Positions 33,407 to 41,472 of a DNA stretch of 47,206 nt are shown here, piece by piece. The DNA is from Marinosulfonomonas sp. (lineage in GTDB: Bacteria; Pseudomonadota; Alphaproteobacteria; Rhodobacterales; Rhodobacteraceae). The position numbers and the translations under genes were made by a program. The stretch spans positions 1 through 47,206 of the forward strand of contig WFNH01000029.1 of the NCBI GenBank assembly GCA_015488685.1, in the 5' to 3' direction. A model generated the notes under the pieces. That model had not been told where the DNA came from, made no database searches, and saw only the letters and a program-made list of their open reading frames with translations. The stretch's first letter is position 1. Every line of letters begins with the position of its first letter.

Positions 33407-34768
33407 TTACTTTGGCGTCAAGGCTGCGATGCCCGCAAGCCGGTCAAGTGCCGCCTTTTTGCTGCCAAAGGCATAGCGCGCCCACCCCAGACTGTCGAGC
33501 CGCACTTCGCGGGCCTCGGCTGTGTGGTTTTGCAAATCCAGTGCCTCGGCCTTGATCATCAGCACCATCGACAGGGTGACGGCGTCCTGTGCCTGCAACA
33601 GGGCAGGCAGGCTGCTGTTGGCTTGGTTGATCGCGATTTGGGCATCACCGTCACTTAAGGAAATGGCGGCCAGTTGCATGGTGATTTGTGCGGCCTGAAG
33701 GCGCATTTCGGGGCGGCCACGGAAAATCGAAAGCGCCTCGTGAAAAGCACTGCGGGCAAGACCGGCATCCTGGGCAAGGGTCAGGCGGCCCAGTTTGTGC
33801 AGGCTGAAACCGGTGCGCACATCCGCCCAGCCGTGGTTGCGGGCAATGGTAACGGCCCGCATGGCAGCAGCACGGCGGGCCGCGTGGCTTTTGGCGGGAT
33901 TGATGGTTTGACGGATGGCGGCTTCCCAGTTTTTGGGTGTTTCGCTGACGGGGGCGCGGCCCGAGGCGAAATTACCAGCGGGGTTCAGGCGGGCCAGAAT
34001 ACGGGGCAGGGTGGCAGCAGCCTGTTGACGGGTGGTGCCGTTGTGCAGTTCGGGTGCGTAATAGGCACGCAGCACCAGCATATCGAAACCCGTCAGGATG
34101 GAATGGTAATTGTCGTCATTGAATATACTGTCGGGCAGACGAAACAGGTCGTTCAAGGGGCCAAGGGCTTGGGCCAGCTCCTCGTTCAGGCAATCACGCA
34201 CTTCTTGCGGGCTGACATTGTCGGGGATGAATATGGCCATGCGGGTGCGTTTGCGCAGGGTCTTCCAATTGGTGATGCTGTCGTGTCGCAATCTGCGGTA
34301 TTCGTTCCAGTTTGAAACACCGGGCACGACAAAACAGGCGGCTGTGGGGCGAAGGTGCTTAAACTGCCTGCCGGGCACCATGCTGACCGAGATATTAGCC
34401 GGTTTTGTTGGGGAAACGCGCCGGATATCTATGCCCGCCTCTTTGCGCAGGCGTGATAGCAAAGCGTTCAAATCATACGAAAGAGTGGCCGGAACGGAGC
34501 CATTGGTGCGCACGGTAACCGGCCCGTCAAAACGCGTCATGAAGGGCAGGGTCTCGCCGGTTTCCATTTGAAATGACAGATCCAGAAAATCCTGTGCGAT
34601 TTCGCGATTGCTGCGGGTTGGCGGGCTGACATGGGCTGGCCCGAACTGCTTCATCGGCGGCATCGATCCGGTATAGGTTCCGGCCCGTTGAGTGGTTCGG
34701 TCATGTGATGCGGGAGAGGGGGCGCATGCCATAAGCGCAAGAAGCGGCAAAAGAAACAGGAAACGCAT
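33407..34768 (-). CDS. DUF2927 family lipoprotein
   Basis: The 453-residue protein has a lipoprotein signal with lipobox LMAC (C15). The N-terminal half matches DUF2927: EIAQDFLDLSFQMETGETLPFMTRFDGPVTVR, then CLNEELAQALGPLNDLFRLPDSIFNDDNYHSILTGFDMLVLRAYYAPEL. This resembles the inactive or secreted metallopeptidase-like family of alphaproteobacteria. The C-terminal third is helical and repeat-like (about 290-440), possibly TPR. It should be anchored in the outer membrane or periplasm. Function is unknown. Confidence 0.82.
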   Translation of the reverse strand: MRFLFLLPLLALMACAPSPASHDRTTQRAGTYTGSMPPMKQFGPAHVSPPTRSNREIAQDFLDLSFQMETGETLPFMTRFDGPVTVRTNGSVPATLSYDLNALLSRLRKEAGIDIRRVSPTKPANISVSMVPGRQFKHLRPTAACFVVPGVSNWNEYRRLRHDSITNWKTLRKRTRMAIFIPDNVSPQEVRDCLNEELAQALGPLNDLFRLPDSIFNDDNYHSILTGFDMLVLRAYYAPELHNGTTRQQAAATLPRILARLNPAGNFASGRAPVSETPKNWEAAIRQTINPAKSHAARRAAAMRAVTIARNHGWADVRTGFSLHKLGRLTLAQDAGLARSAFHEALSIFRGRPEMRLQAAQITMQLAAISLSDGDAQIAINQANSSLPALLQAQDAVTLSMVLMIKAEALDLQNHTAEAREVRLDSLGWARYAFGSKKAALDRLAGIAALTPK

Positions 34769-34773
34769 ACGGG

Positions 34774-35229
34774 TTAGGGCCTTTGATACTTGATAAACGG
34801 GGTTAGGACCGCAATGCGGTCATATAGTTTGCGGGCCTCGGTGTTGAAATCCTGTGTCAGCCAGTAAACAGCGGGGGCACCGGCGGCGTCGGCAGCCGCA
34901 TAGACGCCTTCGATCAAGGCGCGGCCAATCCCCTTGCCACGCACATCCGGGTCGGCATAGAGGTCTTGCAAATAGCAGGTGTTTTCGATTTTCCAGCCGT
35001 GGCGGTGGAACAGGTAATGGGTCAGGCCGACCAGTTTGCCATCCAGTTCGGCCACCAACCCGTTGAAATCCTGTGGATCATCGCCCAGAAGGCGGGCAAA
35101 ACTGCTGATATAAACCTCTTGCGGCACCGATGTTTCGTAAAACACCAGATAATCATGCCATAACCGGCGCCACTGTTGCTCATCGGCAGCTTTTAACGGG
35201 CGGATGACAAGAGGGCTATTGTTGGCCAT
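34774..35229 (-). CDS. GNAT family N-acetyltransferase
   Basis: The 151-residue protein (ATG at 35229) has the GNAT fold. The acetyl-CoA loop is DVRGKGIGRALIEGVYAAA, preceded by the strand CYLQDLYADP and the N-terminal segment VIRPLKAADEQQWRRLWHDYLVFYE. The acceptor cannot be read. It is just upstream of the DUF2927 lipoprotein gene (five-base gap) and may be cotranscribed with it. Confidence 0.88.
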   Translation of the reverse strand: MANNSPLVIRPLKAADEQQWRRLWHDYLVFYETSVPQEVYISSFARLLGDDPQDFNGLVAELDGKLVGLTHYLFHRHGWKIENTCYLQDLYADPDVRGKGIGRALIEGVYAAADAAGAPAVYWLTQDFNTEARKLYDRIAVLTPFIKYQRP

Positions 35230-35416
35230 TCGATTGTTTTCCTTGGCTTTTATATCGCGGTCGCCAATTGTAGCCGGAGTGGGCAGGCAATGGCAATCAC
35301 CATGTTTGTTGCCATAGGGTGACACGGCTTGAACTTGGCAAGGCAGGTGCATACATTAGCGGCATGCGGGTTCTGTTGGACGCAGGAAGCCCGCAGCAAA
35401 TGATTTGGAGACTATG

Positions 35417-35728
35417 ATGTATAAAATTCCGGCTGTAAGCGCGGCAGTTTTATTGCTCGCCGCACAGGGCGCGTCCGCATGTGTTGCCTATGACGGGCCT
35501 ACAGACACATTCACCAATACCTGCGGCAACGAAGTTTTCGTTCAGTACCGCACGGTTGGCGGCGGGTGCTATGCCACCGAACGTGGCTCGGTAACACTGA
35601 AAAATGGCGAATCCAAATCCGACCCGCTCCTGTCCGAGACTTGTGGCTCATCCGGCACGTTCCGCGTGGACTGGGCGTGGTGTGATTATCAAGACTGGAA
35701 AAGCGGGTCCTGCAAGCCGAAGTTCTAG
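35417..35728 (+). CDS. Small secreted cysteine-rich protein
   Basis: The 103-residue protein has a signal peptide (MYKIPAVSAAVLLLAAQGASA, about 1-21) and a mature part with six cysteines, which could form three disulfides in the periplasm or outside. I do not recognise it. GGAG six bases before the ATG at 35417 favours this start over the ATG at 35414. A tandem hairpin terminator follows immediately. Confidence 0.7.
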   Translation: MYKIPAVSAAVLLLAAQGASACVAYDGPTDTFTNTCGNEVFVQYRTVGGGCYATERGSVTLKNGESKSDPLLSETCGSSGTFRVDWAWCDYQDWKSGSCKPKF

Positions 35729-35730
35729 CA

Positions 35731-35775
35731 CCGAAATCTTTCCAAGATTTCGGACAGTTTTCTTTCAAAGAAAAC
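35731..35775 (+). terminator. Tandem hairpin terminator after the Cys-rich protein gene
   Basis: CCGAAATCTT (35731-35740) and AAGATTTCGG (35744-35753) form a perfect 10-bp stem followed by a T-rich tract. That tract itself begins a second stem, GTTTTCTTT (35757-35765) with AAAGAAAAC (35767-35775). It lies two bases after the stop codon. Confidence 0.85.
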
Positions 35776-35800
35776 AGCACCTCGACGGCTATTAGAGCCG

Positions 35801-36640
35801 TTACCGCTGCCCCCGCGCCATAAACGCCAGCCGTTCAAACAGATGCACATCCTGTTCATTCTTTAGCAACGCGCCATGCAGCTTTGGCAGCGCATTGGCC
35901 CCGTCACGTTTCAGGTCTTCGGCAGACAGATCCTCGGCCAATAGCAGTTTCAGCCAGTCCAGAACCTCGCTGGTCGAGGGTTTCTTTTTCAATCCCGCCG
36001 TTTCACGCAATTCATAGAACTGGGTCAGGGCGGTTGTCAGCAGCGCGTCTTTCAGCCCGGGATGATGCACCTCGACGATCTTTTTCATTGTCTCCATGTC
36101 GGGAAACCGGATGTAGTGAAAGAAACAGCGGCGCAGGAAGGCGTCGGGCAATTCCTTTTCGTTGTTCGAGGTGATGATCACGATCGGACGCACCTTGGCG
36201 CGGATGGTTTCATTGGTTTCGTAGACGTGAAACTCCATCTTGTCCAATTCCTGCAACAGGTCATTGGGGAATTCGATGTCGGCTTTGTCGATCTCGTCAA
36301 TCAGCAGAACGACTTTGTTTTCAGCCTCGAACGCTTGCCACAGCTTGCCTTTGCGGATGTAGTTTTTCACATCATGCACCCGTTCCTCGCCCAGTTGACT
36401 GTCGCGCAGGCGGGACACAGCGTCATATTCATACAATCCCTGTTGTGCGCGGGTGGTGGATTTGATGTGCCATTCGATCATCGGTAAATCCAGCGACTGT
36501 GCTACCTGACGGGCCAGTTCGGTTTTGCCGGTGCCCGGCTCGCCCTTGACCAGTAGCGGGCGTTCCAGCGTTACAGCGGCATTCACAGCGACGGTCAGAT
36601 CGTCGGTGGCAACATAGGTATCGGTCGAGGTAAATTTCAT
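35801..36640 (-). CDS. MoxR-type AAA+ ATPase
   Basis: The 279-residue ATPase (ATG at 36640) has Walker A GEPGTGKT (33-40), Walker B VVLLIDEIDKAD, sensor-1 IIITSNNEKELPDAFLRRCFF and a C-terminal lid. MoxR proteins are chaperones that act with a VWA protein in metal-cofactor insertion or complex assembly. The likely VWA partner is the CoxE-like gene at 32029. The two genes are separated by a small membrane protein gene, a DUF2927 gene, a GNAT gene and, on the other strand, a secreted-protein gene. Confidence 0.92.
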   Translation of the reverse strand: MKFTSTDTYVATDDLTVAVNAAVTLERPLLVKGEPGTGKTELARQVAQSLDLPMIEWHIKSTTRAQQGLYEYDAVSRLRDSQLGEERVHDVKNYIRKGKLWQAFEAENKVVLLIDEIDKADIEFPNDLLQELDKMEFHVYETNETIRAKVRPIVIITSNNEKELPDAFLRRCFFHYIRFPDMETMKKIVEVHHPGLKDALLTTALTQFYELRETAGLKKKPSTSEVLDWLKLLLAEDLSAEDLKRDGANALPKLHGALLKNEQDVHLFERLAFMARGQR

Positions 36641-36824
36641 AAGTTTTACAGCGCCTGTATGGTTTGCGATTAGGGCAATACCTATCTGTTTGATCACTTT
36701 GCTTCAAGCGGATGAGAATGGGGCGTGACAATAGCGCCAGATTGCACTAGATCAGCGGCAGGAGTGGGTTCCGGAGGTTAGGATGCGAGATTCGACAGCC
36801 AAAGGACTGCAAGAGGGAGAAGGT

Positions 36825-37247
36825 ATGAAAGCCGAGATTTTCTTGCCAGATGATTATAGACCAGCCGAAGACGAGCCGTTCATGAACGACCGTCAGCTGG
36901 AGTATTTCCGCCGCAAGCTGGTTGCGTGGAAAGAAGACATAATGTCCGACGGCAAAGACACCATTGAACATCTTCAGGATGGCACACGCAATATCCCCGA
37001 TGTTGCCGACCGCGCATCCGAGGAAACAGACCGTGCGCTGGAATTGCGCACACGGGATCGCCAGCGCAAGCTGGTGGGCAAAATCGATCAGGCCCTGCGC
37101 CGGATTGACGAGGGCGAATTCGGTTATTGTTCCGTTACGGGCGAGCCGATTTCCCTGAAGCGTCTGGACGCGCGCCCGATTGCCACCATGTCGCTGGAAG
37201 CACAAGAACAGCACGAGCGGCGCGAAAAAGTGCACCGTGACGACTGA
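36825..37247 (+). CDS. dksA: RNA polymerase-binding transcription factor DksA, cysteine-poor
   Basis: The 140-residue protein (ATG at 36825, MKAEIFLPDDY) has the coiled coil that enters the polymerase secondary channel; its tip motif is D59-x-x-D62-x-A64. It then has a globular end (EGEFGYCSVTGEPISLKRLDARPIATMSLEAQEQHE). Of the four zinc-finger cysteines only C102 remains; the others correspond to T, S and A. This single-Cys form is known to work in Rhodobacter sphaeroides DksA (RSP2654), so it is probably not a defect. DksA with ppGpp reprogrammes rRNA and amino-acid genes. Confidence 0.93.
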   Translation: MKAEIFLPDDYRPAEDEPFMNDRQLEYFRRKLVAWKEDIMSDGKDTIEHLQDGTRNIPDVADRASEETDRALELRTRDRQRKLVGKIDQALRRIDEGEFGYCSVTGEPISLKRLDARPIATMSLEAQEQHERREKVHRDD

Positions 37248-37294
37248 TTGTTGGTGTAGATCAACGAAAATGGTTTCAAACTGAAGCATACAGG

Positions 37295-37323
37295 CACCGG
37301 GGCGGCGACGCTCCGGTGTTTTT
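37295..37323 (+). terminator. Terminator after dksA
   Basis: CACCGG-G-GCG (37295-37304), a GCGA loop and CGC-T-CCGGTG (to 37318) are followed by five T residues. It lies only 17 bases before the start codon of the monooxygenase gene, so that gene depends either on readthrough or on an internal start. Confidence 0.75.
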
Positions 37324-37340
37324 GATATGGGGACTGGGTA

Positions 37341-38516
37341 ATGGCACTGGATGGACAAAAGATTTGCGTTCTTGGCGCGGGCATTGGCGGGCTGGCGACG
37401 GCAACCGCATTGGCACAGCGCGGGGCCGAAGTGACCGTGATGGAGCAATCCGCCGAGATCACCGAGGTTGGCGCGGGATTGCAAATCGGTCCCAACGGCT
37501 TTGCGGTGATGCGGGCGCTTGGCGCGGGGGATGCCTTGGCCGATTGTTCGGTGCGGGCCAAGGGGGTTTCCCTGCTGGACGGCACCACGGACAAGCCGGT
37601 GTTCGGGCTGGATTTCCAGCGGTTTGCCGATGATCAGGAATACTATTTTGTGCATCGTGCCGATCTGGTCGATGTGTTGGCCGATGCCGCCCGCAAGGCA
37701 GGGGTGAAAATCCGCCTGTTACAACAAGTGGAAGCGGTCAGCATGCAGGATGGTCATGCACTGGTCACAATGAAACAAGGCGGGGGATCATCGCCGGATG
37801 TGTTGATCGGCGCGGATGGTCTGCACTCGAAGGTGCGCGTGGCGCTGAATGGTGATCGCGAGCCGTTCTTCACCCGTCAGGTGGCATGGCGCACGATTGT
37901 GCCGGCGCTGGGGAACGAGCCGGCGGTGGCGCGGGTTTACATGGGCGCGGGCAAGCATCTGGTGGTTTACCCGCTGCGTGATGGCAAAATGCTGAATATC
38001 GTGGCGGTGCAGGAACGCGATGAATGGGCCGCCGAGGGGTGGAATTTCCGCGATGATCCGGCCAACCTGCGTGCCGTGTTCGCCGATTTCGGACCCGAGG
38101 TGCAGGGGCTTCTGGATCGGGTCGAGGATGTTTACCTGTGGGGCCTGTTCCGTCATCCTGTGGCTGGAAACTGGCACAAAGGGCGGGTGGCCATTCTGGG
38201 CGATGCGGCCCATCCGACCTTGCCGTTTATGGCGCAAGGGGCGGTGATGGCGCTGGAAGATGCCTGGGTGCTGGCCGATGCGCTGGATAAGGCCGATACG
38301 GTTGAAACGGGGCTTGCCAGCTACCAGACTCGCCGTCGCCCGCGGGCCGCACGGGTGATTGACGCGGCCAGCAAGAACGCGCGCAATTACCACCTGTCGC
38401 CGGGGCCACTGCGTTTTGCCGCGCATACGGCATTGCGGCTGGGCAGCACATTCGCGCCGTCATTGGCGATGAAGAAATTCGATTGGATTTACAAACACGA
38501 TGTGACCCGCGCCTGA
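37341..38516 (+). CDS. FAD-dependent aromatic-type monooxygenase
   Basis: The 391-residue flavoprotein belongs to the class A monooxygenases (salicylate / 3-hydroxybenzoate hydroxylase type). FAD-binding motifs are GAGIGG (12-17) at the N-terminus, DVLIGADGLHSKVR in the middle and GDAAHPTLPFMAQGAVMALEDAW near residue 285. The substrate cannot be identified. A terminator hairpin ends 17 bases upstream, with a GGGGA-type ribosome-binding site in between. Confidence 0.9.
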   Translation: MALDGQKICVLGAGIGGLATATALAQRGAEVTVMEQSAEITEVGAGLQIGPNGFAVMRALGAGDALADCSVRAKGVSLLDGTTDKPVFGLDFQRFADDQEYYFVHRADLVDVLADAARKAGVKIRLLQQVEAVSMQDGHALVTMKQGGGSSPDVLIGADGLHSKVRVALNGDREPFFTRQVAWRTIVPALGNEPAVARVYMGAGKHLVVYPLRDGKMLNIVAVQERDEWAAEGWNFRDDPANLRAVFADFGPEVQGLLDRVEDVYLWGLFRHPVAGNWHKGRVAILGDAAHPTLPFMAQGAVMALEDAWVLADALDKADTVETGLASYQTRRRPRAARVIDAASKNARNYHLSPGPLRFAAHTALRLGSTFAPSLAMKKFDWIYKHDVTRA

Positions 38517-38530
38517 GGGGGGCGGGAGTG

Positions 38531-38545
38531 TGACAAAAACTGTCA
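38531..38545 (+). promoter_or_regulatory. TGACA-N5-TGTCA palindrome upstream of the TfoX-like gene
   Basis: TGACA-AAAAC-TGTCA is a perfect five-base-pair palindrome, 14 bases after the monooxygenase stop. A second TGACA half occurs at 38576 within TTGACA, a -35-like element. It may be an operator of the next gene, but no -10 element is clear. Confidence 0.35.
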
Positions 38546-38627
38546 GTATGGCGAAACGGAGGTTGCGCCATCAGTTGACAGACACCGCTTGTGGCTGTTT
38601 TCCTGTTTAAAAATCAGGGGATACCAG

Positions 38628-38933
38628 ATGAGTGACGCAAAAGAGATGTTTATTCGTGCAAGCGAAACTGTGCCAGAGGCCGAGGCAGGGCAGATGTTTG
38701 GCAAACCTTGCTACAAAATCGGCGGCAAAGCCTTTGTCTGCTTCTTTCAGGATGAAATGGTGTTCAAGCTGACCGGTGATGCCCACGCCCGTGCATTGGC
38801 GCTGGACGGGGCGCAACTGTTTGATCCTTCCGGCAAGGGGCGGGCAATGAAGGAATGGGTGCAGGTGCCTTTTACCTATCGCGATCAATGGACCACACTG
38901 GCAGGGCAGGCGGCCGCATATGTCGCCGGTTAG
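38628..38933 (+). CDS. TfoX N-terminal-like protein
   Basis: The 101-residue protein (ATG at 38628 after AGGGG) resembles the TfoX_N fold: GQMFGKPCYKIGGKAFVCFFQDEMVFKLTGDAHARALAL, then FDPSGKGRAMKEWVQVP. TfoX/Sxy is a competence regulator in gammaproteobacteria, but free TfoX_N proteins have no known function. It converges on the FadL-type gene with a shared hairpin between. Confidence 0.7.
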   Translation: MSDAKEMFIRASETVPEAEAGQMFGKPCYKIGGKAFVCFFQDEMVFKLTGDAHARALALDGAQLFDPSGKGRAMKEWVQVPFTYRDQWTTLAGQAAAYVAG

Positions 38934-38955
38934 AGGTTGAAAGATACTGACACCG

Positions 38956-38987
38956 GATGCGCTGACAGGCTAACCCGTCAGCGCATC
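38956..38987. terminator. Bidirectional hairpin between convergent genes
   Basis: GATGCGCTGAC (38956-38966) and GTCAGCGCATC (38977-38987) are perfect 11-bp complements with a 10-base loop. No long T-run follows on either side, so termination is likely but not certain. Confidence 0.65.
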
Positions 38988-38991
38988 TGTG

Positions 38992-40053
38992 TTAAAAGGT
39001 ATGCGAAATTTTGATACCGATAGAAGATGAATGATTGTTTGCAAAATTTCCGGCTGCACCAGCGACATCACCAAGGGCACGATAGTTTACGTTGCCCGAA
39101 ATTTCGGTGTTTTCGCTAAGGTTATAGGTGGCACCGACACCAACACCGACAAAACCACTGTAAGGTGACAGGGGATTAGGATCGTTAGAATACCCTTTTT
39201 CGTAGCTTAGTGCCAATTCAAGCGCAAGTTTGTCGCTTACCTTGCGCTCTACACCCAAAGTATATGTGATGCTGTCATGTGCTGTGGCATATAATAACCC
39301 GCCAGGCCCCGGATAGGTTGCTGGCTGTACTTTGAATTTGGACCAGTCAGCCCAGTGGACGGATCCGAAAAGCATGGTTTTCGGATTGATCCCTGCTTGA
39401 AATTCCAGATTCACAGACTGTGGTGTGGTGATGTTGGTTGTAGATGGAATTGCAGGGCCTCCAAAGGATTCGGCCGTATCATGTGAAGTGTCGATTTCGG
39501 AATGATAGGTCAAAGCCACGCGTAAATCACGATCGGGGATTTGATAGGCAGCCCCCAAGACATAGCCATATCCGGTATCGTTCGCCATTGTTGCGGTGTA
39601 GCCTCCTGCACGCGGAACCGCTGCATTTATACTTGTCCTTTGGGCAACACCACCGCCAAACACGGCAATGCGATCAGTGACATCGTAGTTGACCAAAAGC
39701 GTTACGGCGTTTGATCTCATTTTCATCAATGTGCCAGTATAGATGCCAGCGCTGTACCGGGAATCAATCCCGAAAGGTTGGTCCACAATAACGGCCAAGG
39801 AAAACCTGTCGCTTAGGTCGGTTTTATATCCACCGCGCAGAAGGGTGTATTGATTGGCCATATTGCCGGTGGCCAACATGGCGAAGTCTGTTCCTGATAT
39901 TGTCGGGGCGACCAGTGAATATGATAGCTCGGCGCGTGTGCCTTCCTCGAATAGCAATCCAACGGAACGGGTTGTGCGATCCAACCCGCCAGCAGATGAT
40001 GTTGCGGTACTGGCAAGAAAACCGGCGAATGCGGTTAGTATCAGTTTATTCAT
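38992..40053 (-). CDS. FadL/TodX family outer-membrane transport protein
   Basis: The 353-residue protein has a signal peptide (about 1-21) and alternating beta strands ending in an aromatic C-terminus (IGIKISHTF), typical of an outer-membrane barrel. FadL-type features are ELSYSLVAPTISGTDF, DRFSLAVIVDQPFGIDSRY and HWADWSKFKVQP. FadL proteins pass long-chain fatty acids or hydrophobic compounds across the outer membrane. The length is a little below E. coli FadL. The substrate is not predictable. Confidence 0.87.
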   Translation of the reverse strand: MNKLILTAFAGFLASTATSSAGGLDRTTRSVGLLFEEGTRAELSYSLVAPTISGTDFAMLATGNMANQYTLLRGGYKTDLSDRFSLAVIVDQPFGIDSRYSAGIYTGTLMKMRSNAVTLLVNYDVTDRIAVFGGGVAQRTSINAAVPRAGGYTATMANDTGYGYVLGAAYQIPDRDLRVALTYHSEIDTSHDTAESFGGPAIPSTTNITTPQSVNLEFQAGINPKTMLFGSVHWADWSKFKVQPATYPGPGGLLYATAHDSITYTLGVERKVSDKLALELALSYEKGYSNDPNPLSPYSGFVGVGVGATYNLSENTEISGNVNYRALGDVAGAAGNFANNHSSSIGIKISHTF

Positions 40054-40264
40054 TTTGTCTCCAAAGTATTGGTCTTAAAAATTAGCGGTCGAAAAACGTT
40101 CGCTGTGAAGTGGTAGATATTTTTTGCTATAATTTCATTTTTCACTCAACACCGAATAGTTGTGAAAATCTGGTGTTTCGCAAGATGTTGCACATTTGCA
40201 CGCGGAAATAGCCACGGTTGGTGGCGCGGCAATCTGTGGTTTCTTTTTTGTAGTAATGCCTGCG

Positions 40265-40462
40265 CTAGGCCTGTGTTGCCTCATACCCTTCTTCTTTTAG
40301 CGCGGCTAGAATGGCGTCCATGTCGGCGCTGCTGTCGATTTCAACAGTGCGCGTGTCCAGATCAACCGCGACTTTGGCGTTCGCATCAACACTTGCCACG
40401 GCTTTTTCCACAGCTGCTTTGCAATGGCCGCATGTCATGTCGGGAATGTTTAGTTTGGTCAT
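40265..40462 (-). CDS. Heavy-metal-associated (HMA) domain protein
   Basis: The 65-residue protein is a single HMA domain with the metal-binding motif M-T-C-G-H-C (residues 9-14), as in CopZ and copper ATPases. It probably binds Cu(I) in the cytoplasm. No copper ATPase gene is in the window. An AGAGG-like site precedes the ATG. The 210 bases between it and the FadL gene hold no credible gene. Confidence 0.88.
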   Translation of the reverse strand: MTKLNIPDMTCGHCKAAVEKAVASVDANAKVAVDLDTRTVEIDSSADMDAILAALKEEGYEATQA

Positions 40463-40486
40463 GATTTACCTCTTTTTTTCAAATGT

Positions 40487-41266
40487 TTATGCGGCCAGAT
40501 CAACCCAGACCGGCACATGGTCGGACGGTTTTTCCCGCCCGCGGATTTCGGCATCTATCTGGCAATCCAGCAACAGGTCCGCACATTGCGGTGTCATCAG
40601 GAAATGGTCAATGCGGATACCGTCGTTTTTGTTCCACGCACCCGCCTGATAATCCCAGAAACTGTAATGGTCCGGCCCTTGGTTGATGGCGCGAAAGGCA
40701 TCTGTCAGACCCAGATTGACAACCCGCCGCCAAGCCGTGCGGCTTTCCAGTCGAAACAGCGCATCTTCGCGCCATTTGTCCGGATGCGCCGCATCTTCGG
40801 GTTGCGGGATAATGTTGTAATCCCCGGCCATCAGCGCCGGTTCCTCAGCCGCCAGCAAGTCCTTTGCACGGTGGTATAACCGGTCCATCCACGCCAGTTT
40901 ATAGTCGTATTTCGGCCCCGGAACGGGGTTGCCATTAGGCAGGTACAGCCCGCAAACGCGGATCGGTTTTTCACCCACCACCGTGGCTTCGATCCAGCGG
41001 GCGTGATCGTCGTCCTCATCACCGGGCAGGCCGCGTTGCACGTCCTCCAGCGGCAGTTTGGACAGGATCGCCACGCCGTTGAACGACTTTTGTCCGTGCA
41101 CCTCGACATTATACCCCATGTCCTCGAATATTTCGCGCGGGAATCCTTCGTCGACGGTCTTGATTTCCTGCAACAGGGCTACGTCGGGTGCGCGTTCACA
41201 CAACCAGTCGGGCAGGGCGTTTATCCGCGCCTTTATGCCGTTGATGTTGAATGTGGCTATTTTCAT
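40487..41266 (-). CDS. xth: Exodeoxyribonuclease III
   Basis: The 259-residue DNA repair enzyme (ATG at 41266) belongs to the AP endonuclease / exonuclease III family. Landmarks are MKIATFNINGIKARI, the metal-binding ALLQEIKT with its glutamate, GLYLPNGNPV, MAGDYNIIPQPEDAA (D and N of the active site), RRVVNLGLTDAFRAI, GIRIDHFLMTP and the terminal PSDHVPVWVDL with its catalytic histidine. It cuts at abasic sites and degrades 3' ends. It lies 24 bases upstream of the HMA gene on the same strand. Confidence 0.95.
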   Translation of the reverse strand: MKIATFNINGIKARINALPDWLCERAPDVALLQEIKTVDEGFPREIFEDMGYNVEVHGQKSFNGVAILSKLPLEDVQRGLPGDEDDDHARWIEATVVGEKPIRVCGLYLPNGNPVPGPKYDYKLAWMDRLYHRAKDLLAAEEPALMAGDYNIIPQPEDAAHPDKWREDALFRLESRTAWRRVVNLGLTDAFRAINQGPDHYSFWDYQAGAWNKNDGIRIDHFLMTPQCADLLLDCQIDAEIRGREKPSDHVPVWVDLAA

Positions 41267-41415
41267 TTCGCACCTCGCTGACCTGTCAGGTTTAATCGGG
41301 AAGCAAGGCAAGCCTCAAGCATAAAATAGTTACTGAAGTTTTAATGAAACATTCAAATTTTCATATTATTAACACATTTTGCTGGAAAAAGCCGATTTGT
41401 GTGATGTGGATGTTC

Positions 41416-41445
41416 CCTTTCTTTGGCGATGTGCTCAAAGAAAGG
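41416..41445 (+). repeat. Perfect 10-bp inverted repeat upstream of Hint protein 2
   Basis: CCTTTCTTTG (41416-41425) and CAAAGAAAGG (41436-41445) are exact complements around a 10-base loop, ending 27 bases before the ATG at 41473. It is either an operator or a leader hairpin; no T-run follows, so it is not a terminator. Confidence 0.5.
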
Positions 41446-41472
41446 CCTAAATAGTGGAAGACGTGTAAGGCG

